Shown here piece by piece: positions 53,521 to 62,078 of a DNA stretch of 64,000 bases. The position numbers and the translations under genes are program-made. The notes under the pieces are model-generated. The model had not been told where the DNA came from and ran no database searches. It was given only the letters and a program-made list of their open reading frames with translations. Origin of the DNA: Cytophagales bacterium (lineage in GTDB: Bacteria > Bacteroidota > Bacteroidia > Cytophagales > Spirosomataceae); contig JAAFKE010000001.1 in NCBI GenBank assembly GCA_013298215.1, positions 212,950 to 276,949 on the forward strand. Direction: 5' to 3'. Within the stretch, counting starts at the first letter, position 1; every line of letters starts with the position of its first letter.

Positions 53521-54750
53521 CTATCCCTCCACAAAGTCGAGGTCTTTGCCGAAGGTCTCTTCCATCTGAGATACCGCCCAAATGGCCAATCCGTAGGCAA
53601 AAACGCCCACCAATGCGGCTGCCCCCAACGTGCCAACGGCGGGTTTGAGGGCCTGGAAGGCAAAAGTCATCGGGATGAGCGTGCCGCGAACCAAACTTGG
53701 CACCGACGTGGTGGCGGTGGCGCGGATGTTGGTGCCGTATTGCTCGGCGATCGTGGTTAGATACATGGCAATGTATCCAGTGCAAAATCCCATCAACAAT
53801 ATTAGGTTGTAGAGTGTGGCCGCCTCCGACACGCCGCCAAACAAATAAACGCCCGCCAGCGTAACGCTGCTCAACAGCAAGGCAATGATGGCTTTTTTGC
53901 GCGAGCGCAACCACTGGCTCAACGGCCCAGAGAGCAGGTCGCCAGCGGCCAGACCCACGTAGAGCATCATTACGCAACGACCCGGCGACACCGCCTCGCT
54001 GATGGCCAACGCTTGCCCAATTTCGTTGCCAAAGGTGGCCAAAATACCCACCACAAACCACGTTGGAATGCCCCCAGCCACGCACCGAAAGTATTTGAGG
54101 GCATCTTGGCGGGTTTTGAACAGCGACCAAAAATTGCCGCGACTGACCGACGTATTTTTTTTGAGGTTCTCGAAAAGCCCCGACTCAAACACACTAATGC
54201 GCAACAGCAGCAGTGCCAGCCCCATGCCACCGCCCACAAAATAGGCCGTGCGCCAGTCGAACCACGTGACGGTGGCGTAGGCAACGCCCGCGCCCAGGTA
54301 GCCAATGCCCGCCACCATCGACGAGCCGTAGGAGCGTATCTGTTTGGGGACGATCTCGGCCACCAACGTCATGGCCGCCCCAATCTCGCCCGACAGCCCG
54401 ATGCCCGCCACAAACCGCAGCAGGGCGTAGGTTGGCACGTCAGAAACAAAGCCACAGGCAATATTTGCCAGCGAATAAGTAACAATAGACCCAAAAAGCA
54501 CCGAAAGCCGCCCGCGCTTGTCGCCCAGTACGCCCCACAAAATGCCACCTAATACCAAGCCAGCCTGTTGCCAGTTAATAATATACGTGCCGATTTTAGA
54601 CACCTCGGCCTCCGACAAACCGAACGATTGTAGGCTCGGCACGCGCACGATGCTAAAAATGAGCATATCGTACACATCCACGAAAAAGCCCAACGCCGAC
54701 ACCACCACGGGCAAGCTAAACAAGGCGGCAAAAGTAGGGTTTTTGTTCAT
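53521..54750 (-). CDS. MFS transporter
   Basis: 409-aa inner-membrane transporter of the major facilitator superfamily with ~12 helices. The helix 2-3 loop GVLGDKRGRLSVLFGS is the signature motif A, and LLRFVAGIGLSGEIGAAMTLVAEIVP is the motif that resembles the aromatic acid/H+ symporters. A proline- and glycine-rich helix 4 follows. It may move a sugar acid, aromatic acid or small solute in; the substrate cannot be told. It lies 51 bp behind the DUF4286 gene and 55 bp ahead of the acyltransferase gene, all on one strand. Confidence 0.85.
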   Translation of the reverse strand: MNKNPTFAALFSLPVVVSALGFFVDVYDMLIFSIVRVPSLQSFGLSEAEVSKIGTYIINWQQAGLVLGGILWGVLGDKRGRLSVLFGSIVTYSLANIACGFVSDVPTYALLRFVAGIGLSGEIGAAMTLVAEIVPKQIRSYGSSMVAGIGYLGAGVAYATVTWFDWRTAYFVGGGMGLALLLLRISVFESGLFENLKKNTSVSRGNFWSLFKTRQDALKYFRCVAGGIPTWFVVGILATFGNEIGQALAISEAVSPGRCVMMLYVGLAAGDLLSGPLSQWLRSRKKAIIALLLSSVTLAGVYLFGGVSEAATLYNLILLMGFCTGYIAMYLTTIAEQYGTNIRATATTSVPSLVRGTLIPMTFAFQALKPAVGTLGAAALVGVFAYGLAIWAVSQMEETFGKDLDFVEG

Positions 54751-54801
54751 TCAGGTCAGGGATAACGGTTCGGCGGGAAGTTTGACATATTGGATGCGCA
54801 C

Positions 54802-55104
54802 CTAAATTTCTTCTAAGATGGTTCTAAAAACGACGTATTGCCCCGCAAACTGCTCGTCGTGGCGCAATTGGTGTTTGGGGGCGTAGAGATTTTCGTAGAT
54901 TTCGTAGTCCTCTTTGCTATTGAAATAAAACTGAAAAGAGTACGTGAGACCCTCGTCGTCCAGACGCGTTAAGAGGCGCAGAAATTTGTAGGATACGGGC
55001 AAATTTGTGCTCATCACGGCGGGAATCTGGCTGTCGCGCGCCCACCTAAGCCACTGTTTTTCGATCGACGGATCGATACTTACGGTTACACTATACAGAA
55101 TCAT
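54802..55104 (-). CDS. DUF4286 family protein
   Basis: 100-aa protein without known function. The sequence is that of the DUF4286 family: MILYSVTVSIDPSIEKQWLRWAR, then VMSTNLPVSYKFLRLL and the ending QLRHDEQFAGQYVVFRTILEEI. A ferredoxin-like alpha-beta fold resembling antibiotic monooxygenase domains is likely from the pattern. No signal peptide. It is the first gene of a leftward cluster and is divergent from the membrane protein at 55207. Confidence 0.8.
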   Translation of the reverse strand: MILYSVTVSIDPSIEKQWLRWARDSQIPAVMSTNLPVSYKFLRLLTRLDDEGLTYSFQFYFNSKEDYEIYENLYAPKHQLRHDEQFAGQYVVFRTILEEI

Positions 55105-55206
55105 TGCGGTAGATTTTGACGCGAAGAAACAAATATTTTATGTAAAAATGGCTAAGGCGTTGTAACTTGCAACCACATTTTTAAGATCAAACCTAATCAT
55201 CGCAAC

Positions 55207-55635
55207 ATGGAAATTTTAGTTAGAGCGCACTCGGGGCTTCGGTACGTGGTATTGGCACTGCTTGTGGCCGCTATTTTTGTGGCTTTTAGTAAATGGCAAC
55301 AAAAAGACGACGGTAGCAAAGACGTTAAGTTGTACACTTTCGCAATGATATCAACGCACATTCAATTGTTGATCGGCTTGGTGCTTTACGTGTGGAGCCC
55401 AAAAGTAAATTTTAGTATGCTTAAAGAAACCGTTTACCGTTTCTACACCGTCGAACACCTAACGGGCATGATAATCGCCATCGCCCTCATCACCATCGGT
55501 CGGGTACGCTCGCGCAAGGCCGTGGCCGAAAACAAACATAAAACCGTGTTTTTGTTCTACGTGGCGGGTCTCATCCTCATCTTTGCGTCCATTCCGTGGC
55601 CGTTCCGCGCCAATTTGGGCGGCGGTTGGTACTAA
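55207..55635 (+). CDS. Four-helix membrane protein with conserved histidines
   Basis: 142-aa inner-membrane protein with four predicted helices. His8 (RAHSGLRY), His51 (MISTHIQLLIG) and His84 (TVEHLTGMII) lie in or near the helices, as in b-type cytochrome-like proteins, so heme binding is plausible; similar proteins are sometimes called cytochrome B in Bacteroidota. The C-terminus IPWPFRANLGGGWY is periplasmic or cytosolic, unknown. Followed 14 bp later by the M28 lipoprotein gene. I do not recognise a defined function. Confidence 0.7.
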   Translation: MEILVRAHSGLRYVVLALLVAAIFVAFSKWQQKDDGSKDVKLYTFAMISTHIQLLIGLVLYVWSPKVNFSMLKETVYRFYTVEHLTGMIIAIALITIGRVRSRKAVAENKHKTVFLFYVAGLILIFASIPWPFRANLGGGWY

Positions 55636-55649
55636 ACTCTGTCTTTTAG

Positions 55650-56648
55650 ATGAGCCACTTAAAGTTCTTAATCGCTTTGGCGTGCGCGCTCCTGTTCGTT
55701 GGATCGTGCCGAACAAAATCGTCGTCGGAACAAAAAACTGACGGCACCAACGCAACCACCCTCCTCAAAGCACCCGCCTTCAATGCCGACTCGGCCTACG
55801 AGTTTGTGAGAAAACAAGTAGCCTTCGGGCCGCGCGTGCCCAACTCGGCGGCGCACCAGCGCTGCGGAGACTACCTGGTGGCCAAGTTCAAAGCCTTTGG
55901 GTGCACGGTAATTGAACAAAAATTTTCGGCAAAAACCTTCGACGGCGTAACGCTGCGGGGGCGCAACATCATTGGGAGCATCAATCCACAGGCCACCAAA
56001 CGCATTATTTTATCGTCCCACTGGGACACCCGCCCCTTCGCCGAGGAAGACCCTACCAATAAAAAAGGCCCAATAGACGGTGCAAACGACGGCGCCAGTG
56101 GCGTGGGGGTGCTGCTCGAAATAGCCCGAACCCTCCAACTATCCGCCCAAAAACCAAGCGTTGGGGTGGACTTTATTTTGTTCGATGCCGAAGACTGGGG
56201 CAATTCAGCGCAGTCGAAAGAAAAGTACGGTGGCTTTTGTTTGGGGTCAGACTACTGGGCCAAAAACAAGCACGTGCCCAATTATTCGGCCTATTTTGGG
56301 GTTTTGTTGGACATGGTGGGGGCGAAAAACGCCACCTTCCCCCGCGAAGGTTCATCGCTGCAATTTGCTGGCGACGTGACGCGCAACGTCTGGAACATAG
56401 CCAGCCAACTGGGCTACAACCAGTATTTTATTGACCAAGACGGCCCAGGCATAACCGACGACCACTGGCCAGTGAACGAAACGGCCAAAATTCCGATGAT
56501 CGACATTGTTCATTTGGAAGTGAAAAAGGCCGACAAGACCTTTTTTGAAGACTGGCACACCCACGAGGACGACATGAGAAATATAGACCCCGCCACCCTC
56601 AAAGCCGTTGGGCAGGTGCTGGTGCAGGTACTTTACCAAGAACAATAA
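55650..56648 (+). CDS. M28-family lipoprotein, glutaminyl cyclase-like
   Basis: 332-aa lipoprotein (lipobox LLFVGSC, Cys20). The fold is the M28 zinc peptidase / glutaminyl-peptide cyclotransferase one: HWDTRPFAEEDP, DGANDGASGVGVLLE (Asp zinc ligand), LFDAEDWG (Glu/Asp active-site pair), LLDMVGAKN (second active Asp) and ITDDHWPV (zinc His in the DDH-motif). The single-zinc DDH signature and the LLDMVGA segment are those of glutaminyl cyclases rather than aminopeptidases. It would turn N-terminal Gln of exported proteins into pyroglutamate in the periplasm. Sits in a small cluster with the membrane protein before and a small lipoprotein after. Confidence 0.83.
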   Translation: MSHLKFLIALACALLFVGSCRTKSSSEQKTDGTNATTLLKAPAFNADSAYEFVRKQVAFGPRVPNSAAHQRCGDYLVAKFKAFGCTVIEQKFSAKTFDGVTLRGRNIIGSINPQATKRIILSSHWDTRPFAEEDPTNKKGPIDGANDGASGVGVLLEIARTLQLSAQKPSVGVDFILFDAEDWGNSAQSKEKYGGFCLGSDYWAKNKHVPNYSAYFGVLLDMVGAKNATFPREGSSLQFAGDVTRNVWNIASQLGYNQYFIDQDGPGITDDHWPVNETAKIPMIDIVHLEVKKADKTFFEDWHTHEDDMRNIDPATLKAVGQVLVQVLYQEQ

Positions 56649-56652
56649 ACCA

Positions 56653-57039
56653 ATGAAACTTACACCGTTCTTTTCGGGAGTAATATTAGCTCTCCTCATT
56701 TCGTGCAGCAAGCAGGCCGACACCTTCGGGCGACTCGACCTCGTGAAATGGCGCACCGACCGCGGCGGGTGCACTGGCGAGCGAGCGGGCCAATTGAATA
56801 ATTTTAAAGAAATTGAGGCCGATTTACTCTCAAAATCATCGAACGAAATTGCCGATCTGTTGGGTAAACCAGATATTCAACAGCTGGCCGAGCGCAACCA
56901 AAAATACTACGTTTATTTTGTAGAAAAAGGCACCCAGTGCGACGACATTAAGAACCCGTCGGCAGCCATGAAGGTTGTGTTGCGGATAAACGCCGTGGGC
57001 TTGGTGAGCGAGATAACTTACCAGCGCGAACTGGTCTAA
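56653..57039 (+). CDS. Small lipoprotein, BamE/SmpA-like fold suspected
   Basis: 128-aa protein. Start at 56653 gives a lipobox ending ALLISC (Cys18); the frame upstream is inside the M28 gene. The mature part contains FKEIEADLLSKSSNEIADLLGKPD, then KYYVYFVEKGTQCDD and VLRINAVGLVSEITYQ. That helix-then-three-strand pattern recalls SmpA/OmlA (BamE) domains, in which one helix starting at S-xxEI-xxLG-P is followed by beta strands, but motif support is weak. Four bp behind the glutaminyl-cyclase-like gene, so probably co-transcribed. Function unknown. Confidence 0.65.
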   Translation: MKLTPFFSGVILALLISCSKQADTFGRLDLVKWRTDRGGCTGERAGQLNNFKEIEADLLSKSSNEIADLLGKPDIQQLAERNQKYYVYFVEKGTQCDDIKNPSAAMKVVLRINAVGLVSEITYQRELV

Positions 57040-57169
57040 ACTTGGCTTGCAGCGGTTATCGTCGCCGCTTTTGGTAAAATTTCTCCCCAGTCGTCCGTCA
57101 AAAATCTGGAAAAAGTCAGCTTCCCTTCCAATTTCCATCATTTCTACCCCGTGCGTAGTAGATTTGCCG

Positions 57170-57277
57170 AAAACGTGGACTCTTTTTTGTTTTTCTTACC
57201 TACCCTATTTTCCTCATTTAAAAATCGTTGAAGCAATGTGGCGGTTCTTGAAAGGTGAATGCGGAGCCGCTCAATAG
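57170..57277 (+). pseudogene. Relic of an IS630-type transposase C-terminus
   Basis: In one frame the stretch reads KTWTLFCFSYLPYFPHLKI then VEAMWRFLKGE and a stop soon after. LP-Y-PHL-x-VE-x-W-FLK is the C-terminal DDE block of IS630/Tc1-type transposases (usual form LPPYSPxLNxIExxWxxLK, where the Glu is catalytic). No upstream part of the gene (catalytic Asp pair) can be found in the 130 bp before it. A decayed insertion between the lipoprotein and the PD40/OmpA gene. The rest of the 57040-57346 tract holds nothing I can identify. Confidence 0.6.
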
Positions 57278-57346
57278 AAGCATGAATCTTTAATAATCAG
57301 ACAATTAAGCAATATTTGTACGTCTTTACAAATACCCAGAAAAAAC

Positions 57347-58915
57347 ATGACGCATCTCACAAAGGTCTTACTTATAATTCAGTGCGCGGTAGTGGTTTGC
57401 AACGGTCAAACAAAAGAAAACTTGGGCGCTTTGATTAATTCTGAATACAACGAGATCAGCCCAGTGATTTCGCCCGACGGCAAGACGCTGTTTTTTGCCC
57501 GCGTGAGCCACCCCCAAAACACCTTCGGCAGCGAAGGCAGCCAGGATATTTGGTACGCCGAGTCGCAAAACAACCAATGGACGCTCGCCCGGCGGCTGGG
57601 CAACCCCCTAAACCGCGAGCAGTACAACTCGGCCTACAGCATAACCCCCGACGGCAACACCCTGCTCATCCACGGGGCATACAACAACGGCGTTTACGAA
57701 ACCAGGGGGTTTTCGCTCAGCAAACGCACGGCGTCGGGCTGGGGTGCGCCCCAAAAAATTGCCGTGCCAGGTTTAGAAAAAATGAGCGCGGGGCAGTTTC
57801 AGTGCGGCTATCTGTCGGTCGATGGCAAGACGCTGGTCATGTCGTTTTCGGAGAAAAAAAATAGCCGCGAAGACAACATTTACGTGAGTTTCAAAAACAA
57901 AGAGGGTGCGTGGAGCAAACCAACGAGCCTCGGCGAACAAATAAATACTGAGTTCACGGAAACAACGCCGTTTTTGGCCGCCGACGGCACTACGTTGTTT
58001 TTTTCGAGCGACCGCCCCAACGGGCAGGGTAGCAACGATATTTACTACACCAAAAGATTAGACAAATCGTGGAAAAAATGGTCGAAGCCCCAGAACTTGG
58101 GAACGGCCATAAACACCGTCGGCTACGATGCCTACTACACCATTGCAGCGGCGGGCGACTATGCCTACATGACCAGCAAAAACGAATCGTTGGGCAAAAA
58201 CGACCTGGTGCGCGTTAAACTCAAAGGCGACGCTGCCGACGGAGGCCAACCAACCGTGGCCCAGCTGCCCGCCCCAGACCCCGTTGTGATGATGAGCGGC
58301 AAGGTCATAAACCAAAAAACGGGTAAGCCCATCGAGGCCAAAATTGTGATCGAAACCCTGCCCGACGGCGAGGAGGTAGGAACGGCCACGTCGAGCCCCA
58401 ATACGGGTGAATACAAAGTAATTTTGCCCAAAGGTGGCCGCTACAGCATCAGGGCGGTGGCCAAAGATTTTGTGGCCGAGGCTTTGAATATCGACCTCAC
58501 CGACTCAACCAAGATCAAAGAATTTCAGGAACTTATCAACCAGGGGCTCACGCTGGTGCCGATTGAAGTTGGCCAGAAGGTGCGGATGAACAACACCTTT
58601 TTTGAGACTGGCAAGGCCGCTATTTCTCCTGAGTCGTACCCAGAGCTGGATCGTATTATTTTGACGATGAACGAAAACGCAAACCTGCAAGTAGAACTGG
58701 CCGGCCACACCGACAACGTGGGCAAGGACGACGACAACCTAAAACTGTCGCAGGACAGGGCCGATTCGGTGCGGGAATATTTTATTGGAAAAGGCGTAGA
58801 ACCCGACCGCGTGGCCAGCAAAGGCTACGGCGAAAGCCTGCCCATGGCCACCAACGATACCGACGAAGGCCGAAAACAAAACCGCCGCGTGGAGTTTGTG
58901 ATCCTGAAAAAATAG
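57347..58915 (+). CDS. PD40-repeat/OmpA outer membrane protein
   Basis: 522-aa exported protein. The signal peptide ends at VVCNG with Gln at +1. PD40 propeller blades occupy ~25-290: ISPVISPDGKTLFFARV, YSITPDGNTLLI, YLSVDGKTLVMSFS, FLAADGTTLFFSSDRPNGQG. A carboxypeptidase-regulatory beta module lies at ~305-385 (SGKVINQKTGKPIEAKIVIE). The OmpA-like domain ends the protein (~410-520): NTFFETGKAAISPESYPELD, LAGHTDNVGKDDDNLKLSQDRAD and NRRVEFVIL. Lacks the TPR part of the 37-kb paralogue. Both probably bind peptidoglycan and stabilise the envelope or T9SS. Confidence 0.87.
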   Translation: MTHLTKVLLIIQCAVVVCNGQTKENLGALINSEYNEISPVISPDGKTLFFARVSHPQNTFGSEGSQDIWYAESQNNQWTLARRLGNPLNREQYNSAYSITPDGNTLLIHGAYNNGVYETRGFSLSKRTASGWGAPQKIAVPGLEKMSAGQFQCGYLSVDGKTLVMSFSEKKNSREDNIYVSFKNKEGAWSKPTSLGEQINTEFTETTPFLAADGTTLFFSSDRPNGQGSNDIYYTKRLDKSWKKWSKPQNLGTAINTVGYDAYYTIAAAGDYAYMTSKNESLGKNDLVRVKLKGDAADGGQPTVAQLPAPDPVVMMSGKVINQKTGKPIEAKIVIETLPDGEEVGTATSSPNTGEYKVILPKGGRYSIRAVAKDFVAEALNIDLTDSTKIKEFQELINQGLTLVPIEVGQKVRMNNTFFETGKAAISPESYPELDRIILTMNENANLQVELAGHTDNVGKDDDNLKLSQDRADSVREYFIGKGVEPDRVASKGYGESLPMATNDTDEGRKQNRRVEFVILKK

Positions 58916-58973
58916 CGTGCATCGCCAGCCCGCAACTCCCCAAAAAGCATTTTAAAGATCAACTAAAATTTCC

Positions 58974-58981
58974 TATTTTTG
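58974..58981 (+). promoter_or_regulatory. Candidate -7 box for icd
   Basis: TATTTTTG fits TAnnTTTG, 39 bp upstream of the ATG at 59021. A -33 TTG is not evident. Confidence 0.4.
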
Positions 58982-59020
58982 CGGGTTAAATTATCATGTA
59001 GATCAGTAAAAAATTAAAAA

Positions 59021-60247
59021 ATGGAGAAAATTAAAGTAGCAAACCCCGTCGTTGAGTTAGATGGCGACGAAATGACCCGCATCATTTGGAAGTTTATTAA
59101 AGAAAAATTGATTTTGCCCTACTTAGACGTGGACATAAAGTACTACGACCTGGGTATCGAGCACCGCGACCAAACCAACGACCAGGTGACAATTGACGCG
59201 GCCAATGCCATCAAAGCCCACGGCGTGGGCATTAAGTGCGCCACCATAACCCCCGATGAGGCCCGCGTGCAGGAGTTTGGCCTCAAACAAATGTGGCGCT
59301 CGCCCAACGGAACGATCCGCAATATTTTGGACGGAACCGTTTTCAGAGAGCCAATCGTTTGCCAAAACGTGCCCCGATTAGTAACTACTTGGACATCACC
59401 CATTATTGTGGGACGGCACGCATTCGGAGACCAGTACCGCGCCACTGATTTTGTAGTGCCGGGCAAGGGCAAGCTCACCATGAAGTTCGAGGGCGAAGAC
59501 GGCCAAGTGATCGAACACACCATTTACCAGTTTGAGGGCGGCGGCGTGGCCATGGGTATGTACAACATCGACGAGTCGATCCGTGGTTTTGCCCATTCGT
59601 GCTTCAATATGGCGCTCTCGAAAGGATGGCCGCTGTACCTTTCGACCAAAAATACCATTCTTAAAAAATACGACGGACGTTTTAAAGATATTTTTGCCGA
59701 AATTTTTGAGTCTGATTACAAAGAAAAATACGCCCAAGCAGGTATTGTTTACGAACACCGCCTGATTGATGACATGGTGGCATCGGCACTCAAATGGCCT
59801 GGTAAGTTTGTGTGGGCTTGCAAAAACTACGACGGCGACGTGCAGTCGGACTCGGTGGCGCAGGGCTTTGGCTCGCTGGGCATGATGACCTCCGTACTGA
59901 TAACGCCCAACGGCACTGTGATGGAGGCCGAGGCCGCCCACGGCACCGTGACGCGCCACTTCCGCGAGCACCAAAAAGGCCGCCCAACCTCTACCAACCC
60001 CGTGGCCTCTATTTTTGCTTGGACGCGTGGCTTAGAGTTTAGGGGCAAGCTCGACGGCAACCAAGCGTTGATTGATTTTTGCCAGACCCTCGAAACAGTT
60101 TGCGTAGAAGTAATCGAGAGCGGAAAAATGACCAAAGACCTGGCCATTTGCGTGCACGGAAACAACGTGAAACACGGCGAGCATTATTTGTATACAGAAG
60201 AATTTTTGGATGCCTTAGACGCTGGCTTGCAAGCAAAACTGGCTTAG
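59021..60247 (+). CDS. icd: NADP-dependent isocitrate dehydrogenase, eukaryote-like dimeric type
   Basis: 408-aa TCA-cycle enzyme converting isocitrate to 2-oxoglutarate and CO2 with NADP. The sequence is the subfamily II form shared with eukaryotic IDH1/IDH2, not the E. coli form: [14 protein letters not shown] at the N-terminus, [18 protein letters not shown] (substrate loop), [21 protein letters not shown], and [27 protein letters not shown] with [13 protein letters not shown] after it. The length fits. Stand-alone gene; a hairpin follows. Confidence 0.97.
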   Translation: MEKIKVANPVVELDGDEMTRIIWKFIKEKLILPYLDVDIKYYDLGIEHRDQTNDQVTIDAANAIKAHGVGIKCATITPDEARVQEFGLKQMWRSPNGTIRNILDGTVFREPIVCQNVPRLVTTWTSPIIVGRHAFGDQYRATDFVVPGKGKLTMKFEGEDGQVIEHTIYQFEGGGVAMGMYNIDESIRGFAHSCFNMALSKGWPLYLSTKNTILKKYDGRFKDIFAEIFESDYKEKYAQAGIVYEHRLIDDMVASALKWPGKFVWACKNYDGDVQSDSVAQGFGSLGMMTSVLITPNGTVMEAEAAHGTVTRHFREHQKGRPTSTNPVASIFAWTRGLEFRGKLDGNQALIDFCQTLETVCVEVIESGKMTKDLAICVHGNNVKHGEHYLYTEEFLDALDAGLQAKLA

Positions 60248-60259
60248 AAAACATACCCC

Positions 60260-60310
60260 CACAATTTTTAAGTAGAGCGCAGCCCGCCTTCGCTTTACTT
60301 AAAAATTGTG
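60260..60310 (+). terminator. Hairpin after icd
   Basis: 20-bp inverted repeat, left arm 60260-60279 (cacaatttttaagtagagcg) and right arm 60291-60310, with one mismatch that could pair as G-U. It lies 12 bp past the icd stop. There is no T-run after the stem, so it may be a transcript-end stabiliser rather than a classical terminator. Confidence 0.55.
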
Positions 60311-60352
60311 AAACCTTGCTCCAACACCAACTATATCTAACCCCATTACCTA

Positions 60353-62053
60353 ATGACAAAGAGAATTATTGCAGCCATTTTAGTGATTGCAACCAGTCAC
60401 CAGGTGGCAATTGCTCAAACCTACAACTCCCACGCCCAACTAACCACCCGCCTCAAAACCCTGACTGCCAAGTACGCCGCGCTGACCAGTGTGAAGTCGA
60501 TTGGAAAAAGCGCGGGCGGGCGCGACATCTGGGCTTTGACGATTTCGAAGGGTGATGCCGCCCAAAAAACGGGCATTTTGGTGGTGGCTGGCGTAGATGG
60601 TACGCACCTGGCTGGCACGGAGATTGCCGTGCGGATGGCCGAAAAAATGCTGGGTACGTCGAACGAGGACTCCGTGGCAAAATTGCTCACAACCAACGCA
60701 TTTTATTTCGTACCGAGCGTTAATCCTGATGCCCAAGCGCAGTTTGGAGCCACGCCCCGCTTTGAGAGAAACGGCAACGACAGCCCCACCGACGACGACC
60801 GCGACGGGCGCACCAACGAAGACCCCGCAGAAGACCTCAACGGCGACGGGCTCATTTCGCAACTCCGAATAGAAGACCCCACGGGAACTTTTGTGGTGAG
60901 CAAAGACGACCCCAGACTGATGCTCAAAGCCGACCCCACCAAGGGCGAAGTAGGCAAATATATTGTAGTGACCGAGGGCTTCGACAACGATAAAGACGGC
61001 CAGTTTAATGAAGACGGGCTGGGCGGGGTTCACATCGACAAAAACTTTTCGTTCGATTACCCCATTTTCGTTGCGGGTTCGGGCGAGCACGCGGCCTCCG
61101 AGCCAGAGGTGAGGGCGCTGATGGATTTCGTGTTTCAAAATAAAAATATTCATTCGGTGCTGACTTTTGGCCCGGCCAATAACCTCAGCGACGCGCCCAA
61201 GTATGACCCAACCCGCGCCCTGAAGAAAATTCCGACGGGTGCGCTTGCCAAAGATGCCAGCGCGGGCGAGCAGGTCGGAAAACTATATACCGACAAAACG
61301 GGGCTGAAAGACACGCCCGCGCTCCCCCAAACGCGCGGCAACTTTGCCCAAACGGCCTACTTCCACGCGGGTCGGTTTAGTTTTACGACCCCTGGTTGGT
61401 GGGTTCCCAAGGTAGAAGCCCCCAAAGACACAACCAAAAAAACACCCGATGCCGCTAAAAGTATGGTCGCGCCCGCGCGAGCCGCACCTGCAACGCCGCG
61501 CACGGCTGGAACTACCGACGACGACCTAAAGTTTTTGAAGTGGGCCGATGGCCAAAAAATAACTGATGTGGCCGTGAAGTGGGTGGATGTGAAAATGGCC
61601 GACTACCCAAACCAAAAAACCGAAGTAGGAGGCATTGTTCCGTTTGTTAGACTGAACCCACCCGTGGCCATGTTGGCCGAAATAGCCGACAAACACGTGG
61701 CTTTTTTGAGCGCATTGGCCAATCAAATGCCCGACGTGCAGATTGTGAACCTAAAAACGGAGGCCGTCGGTGGCGGCATCACGCGCTTGTCGGTAACGGT
61801 CATTAACAAAGGACTTCTGCCAACCTACGCCGACATGGGCGACCGCATCACGTTCGTAGAAAAAGTAAAAGTGGAGCTAAAAACGGGCGTAAATCAGCAA
61901 ATTGTAGCTGGCAAAAGACTAAACCTCCGCCCAGCCATGGGCGCGGGAGAGAGCCAAGAGTTTACGTGGTTGATCTCTGGCGCGGGCAAAGTGACGCTCG
62001 AAGCTGGCTGCGCCACAACGGGCAGAAAAATAGTTGAGGTTACATTGAAATAA
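60353..62053 (+). CDS. M14 carboxypeptidase-family protein lacking catalytic metal ligands
   Basis: 566-aa exported protein, signal peptide ending at VAIA with Gln at +1. Fold and order match the M14 zinc carboxypeptidase encoded next (62079): SIGKSAGGRDIWAL, VPSVNPDAQAQF, acidic DxDxDG-type calcium loops (DRDGRTNEDP and DNDKDGQFNEDG). But where the neighbour has HANE (zinc His and Glu), this one has DGTHLAGTE with a gap; the Arg of NRDW is replaced by DKN; the second zinc His (LYHNYGG) is replaced by LTFGPAN. It therefore looks catalytically dead. The C-terminal ~120 residues (VVNLKTEAVGGGITRLSVTV) are a beta domain shared with the neighbour. Possible roles: substrate binder, or regulator of the active copy. 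Confidence 0.82.
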   Translation: MTKRIIAAILVIATSHQVAIAQTYNSHAQLTTRLKTLTAKYAALTSVKSIGKSAGGRDIWALTISKGDAAQKTGILVVAGVDGTHLAGTEIAVRMAEKMLGTSNEDSVAKLLTTNAFYFVPSVNPDAQAQFGATPRFERNGNDSPTDDDRDGRTNEDPAEDLNGDGLISQLRIEDPTGTFVVSKDDPRLMLKADPTKGEVGKYIVVTEGFDNDKDGQFNEDGLGGVHIDKNFSFDYPIFVAGSGEHAASEPEVRALMDFVFQNKNIHSVLTFGPANNLSDAPKYDPTRALKKIPTGALAKDASAGEQVGKLYTDKTGLKDTPALPQTRGNFAQTAYFHAGRFSFTTPGWWVPKVEAPKDTTKKTPDAAKSMVAPARAAPATPRTAGTTDDDLKFLKWADGQKITDVAVKWVDVKMADYPNQKTEVGGIVPFVRLNPPVAMLAEIADKHVAFLSALANQMPDVQIVNLKTEAVGGGITRLSVTVINKGLLPTYADMGDRITFVEKVKVELKTGVNQQIVAGKRLNLRPAMGAGESQEFTWLISGAGKVTLEAGCATTGRKIVEVTLK

Positions 62054-62078
62054 CAACCCGATTCACCCTACGAACATC

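Noticed and set aside
53466..53663. Extended N-terminus of the acyltransferase
   Set aside because: It overlaps the 3' end of the MFS gene on the same strand, is Trp/Arg/Pro-rich and precedes the typical acyltransferase opening.
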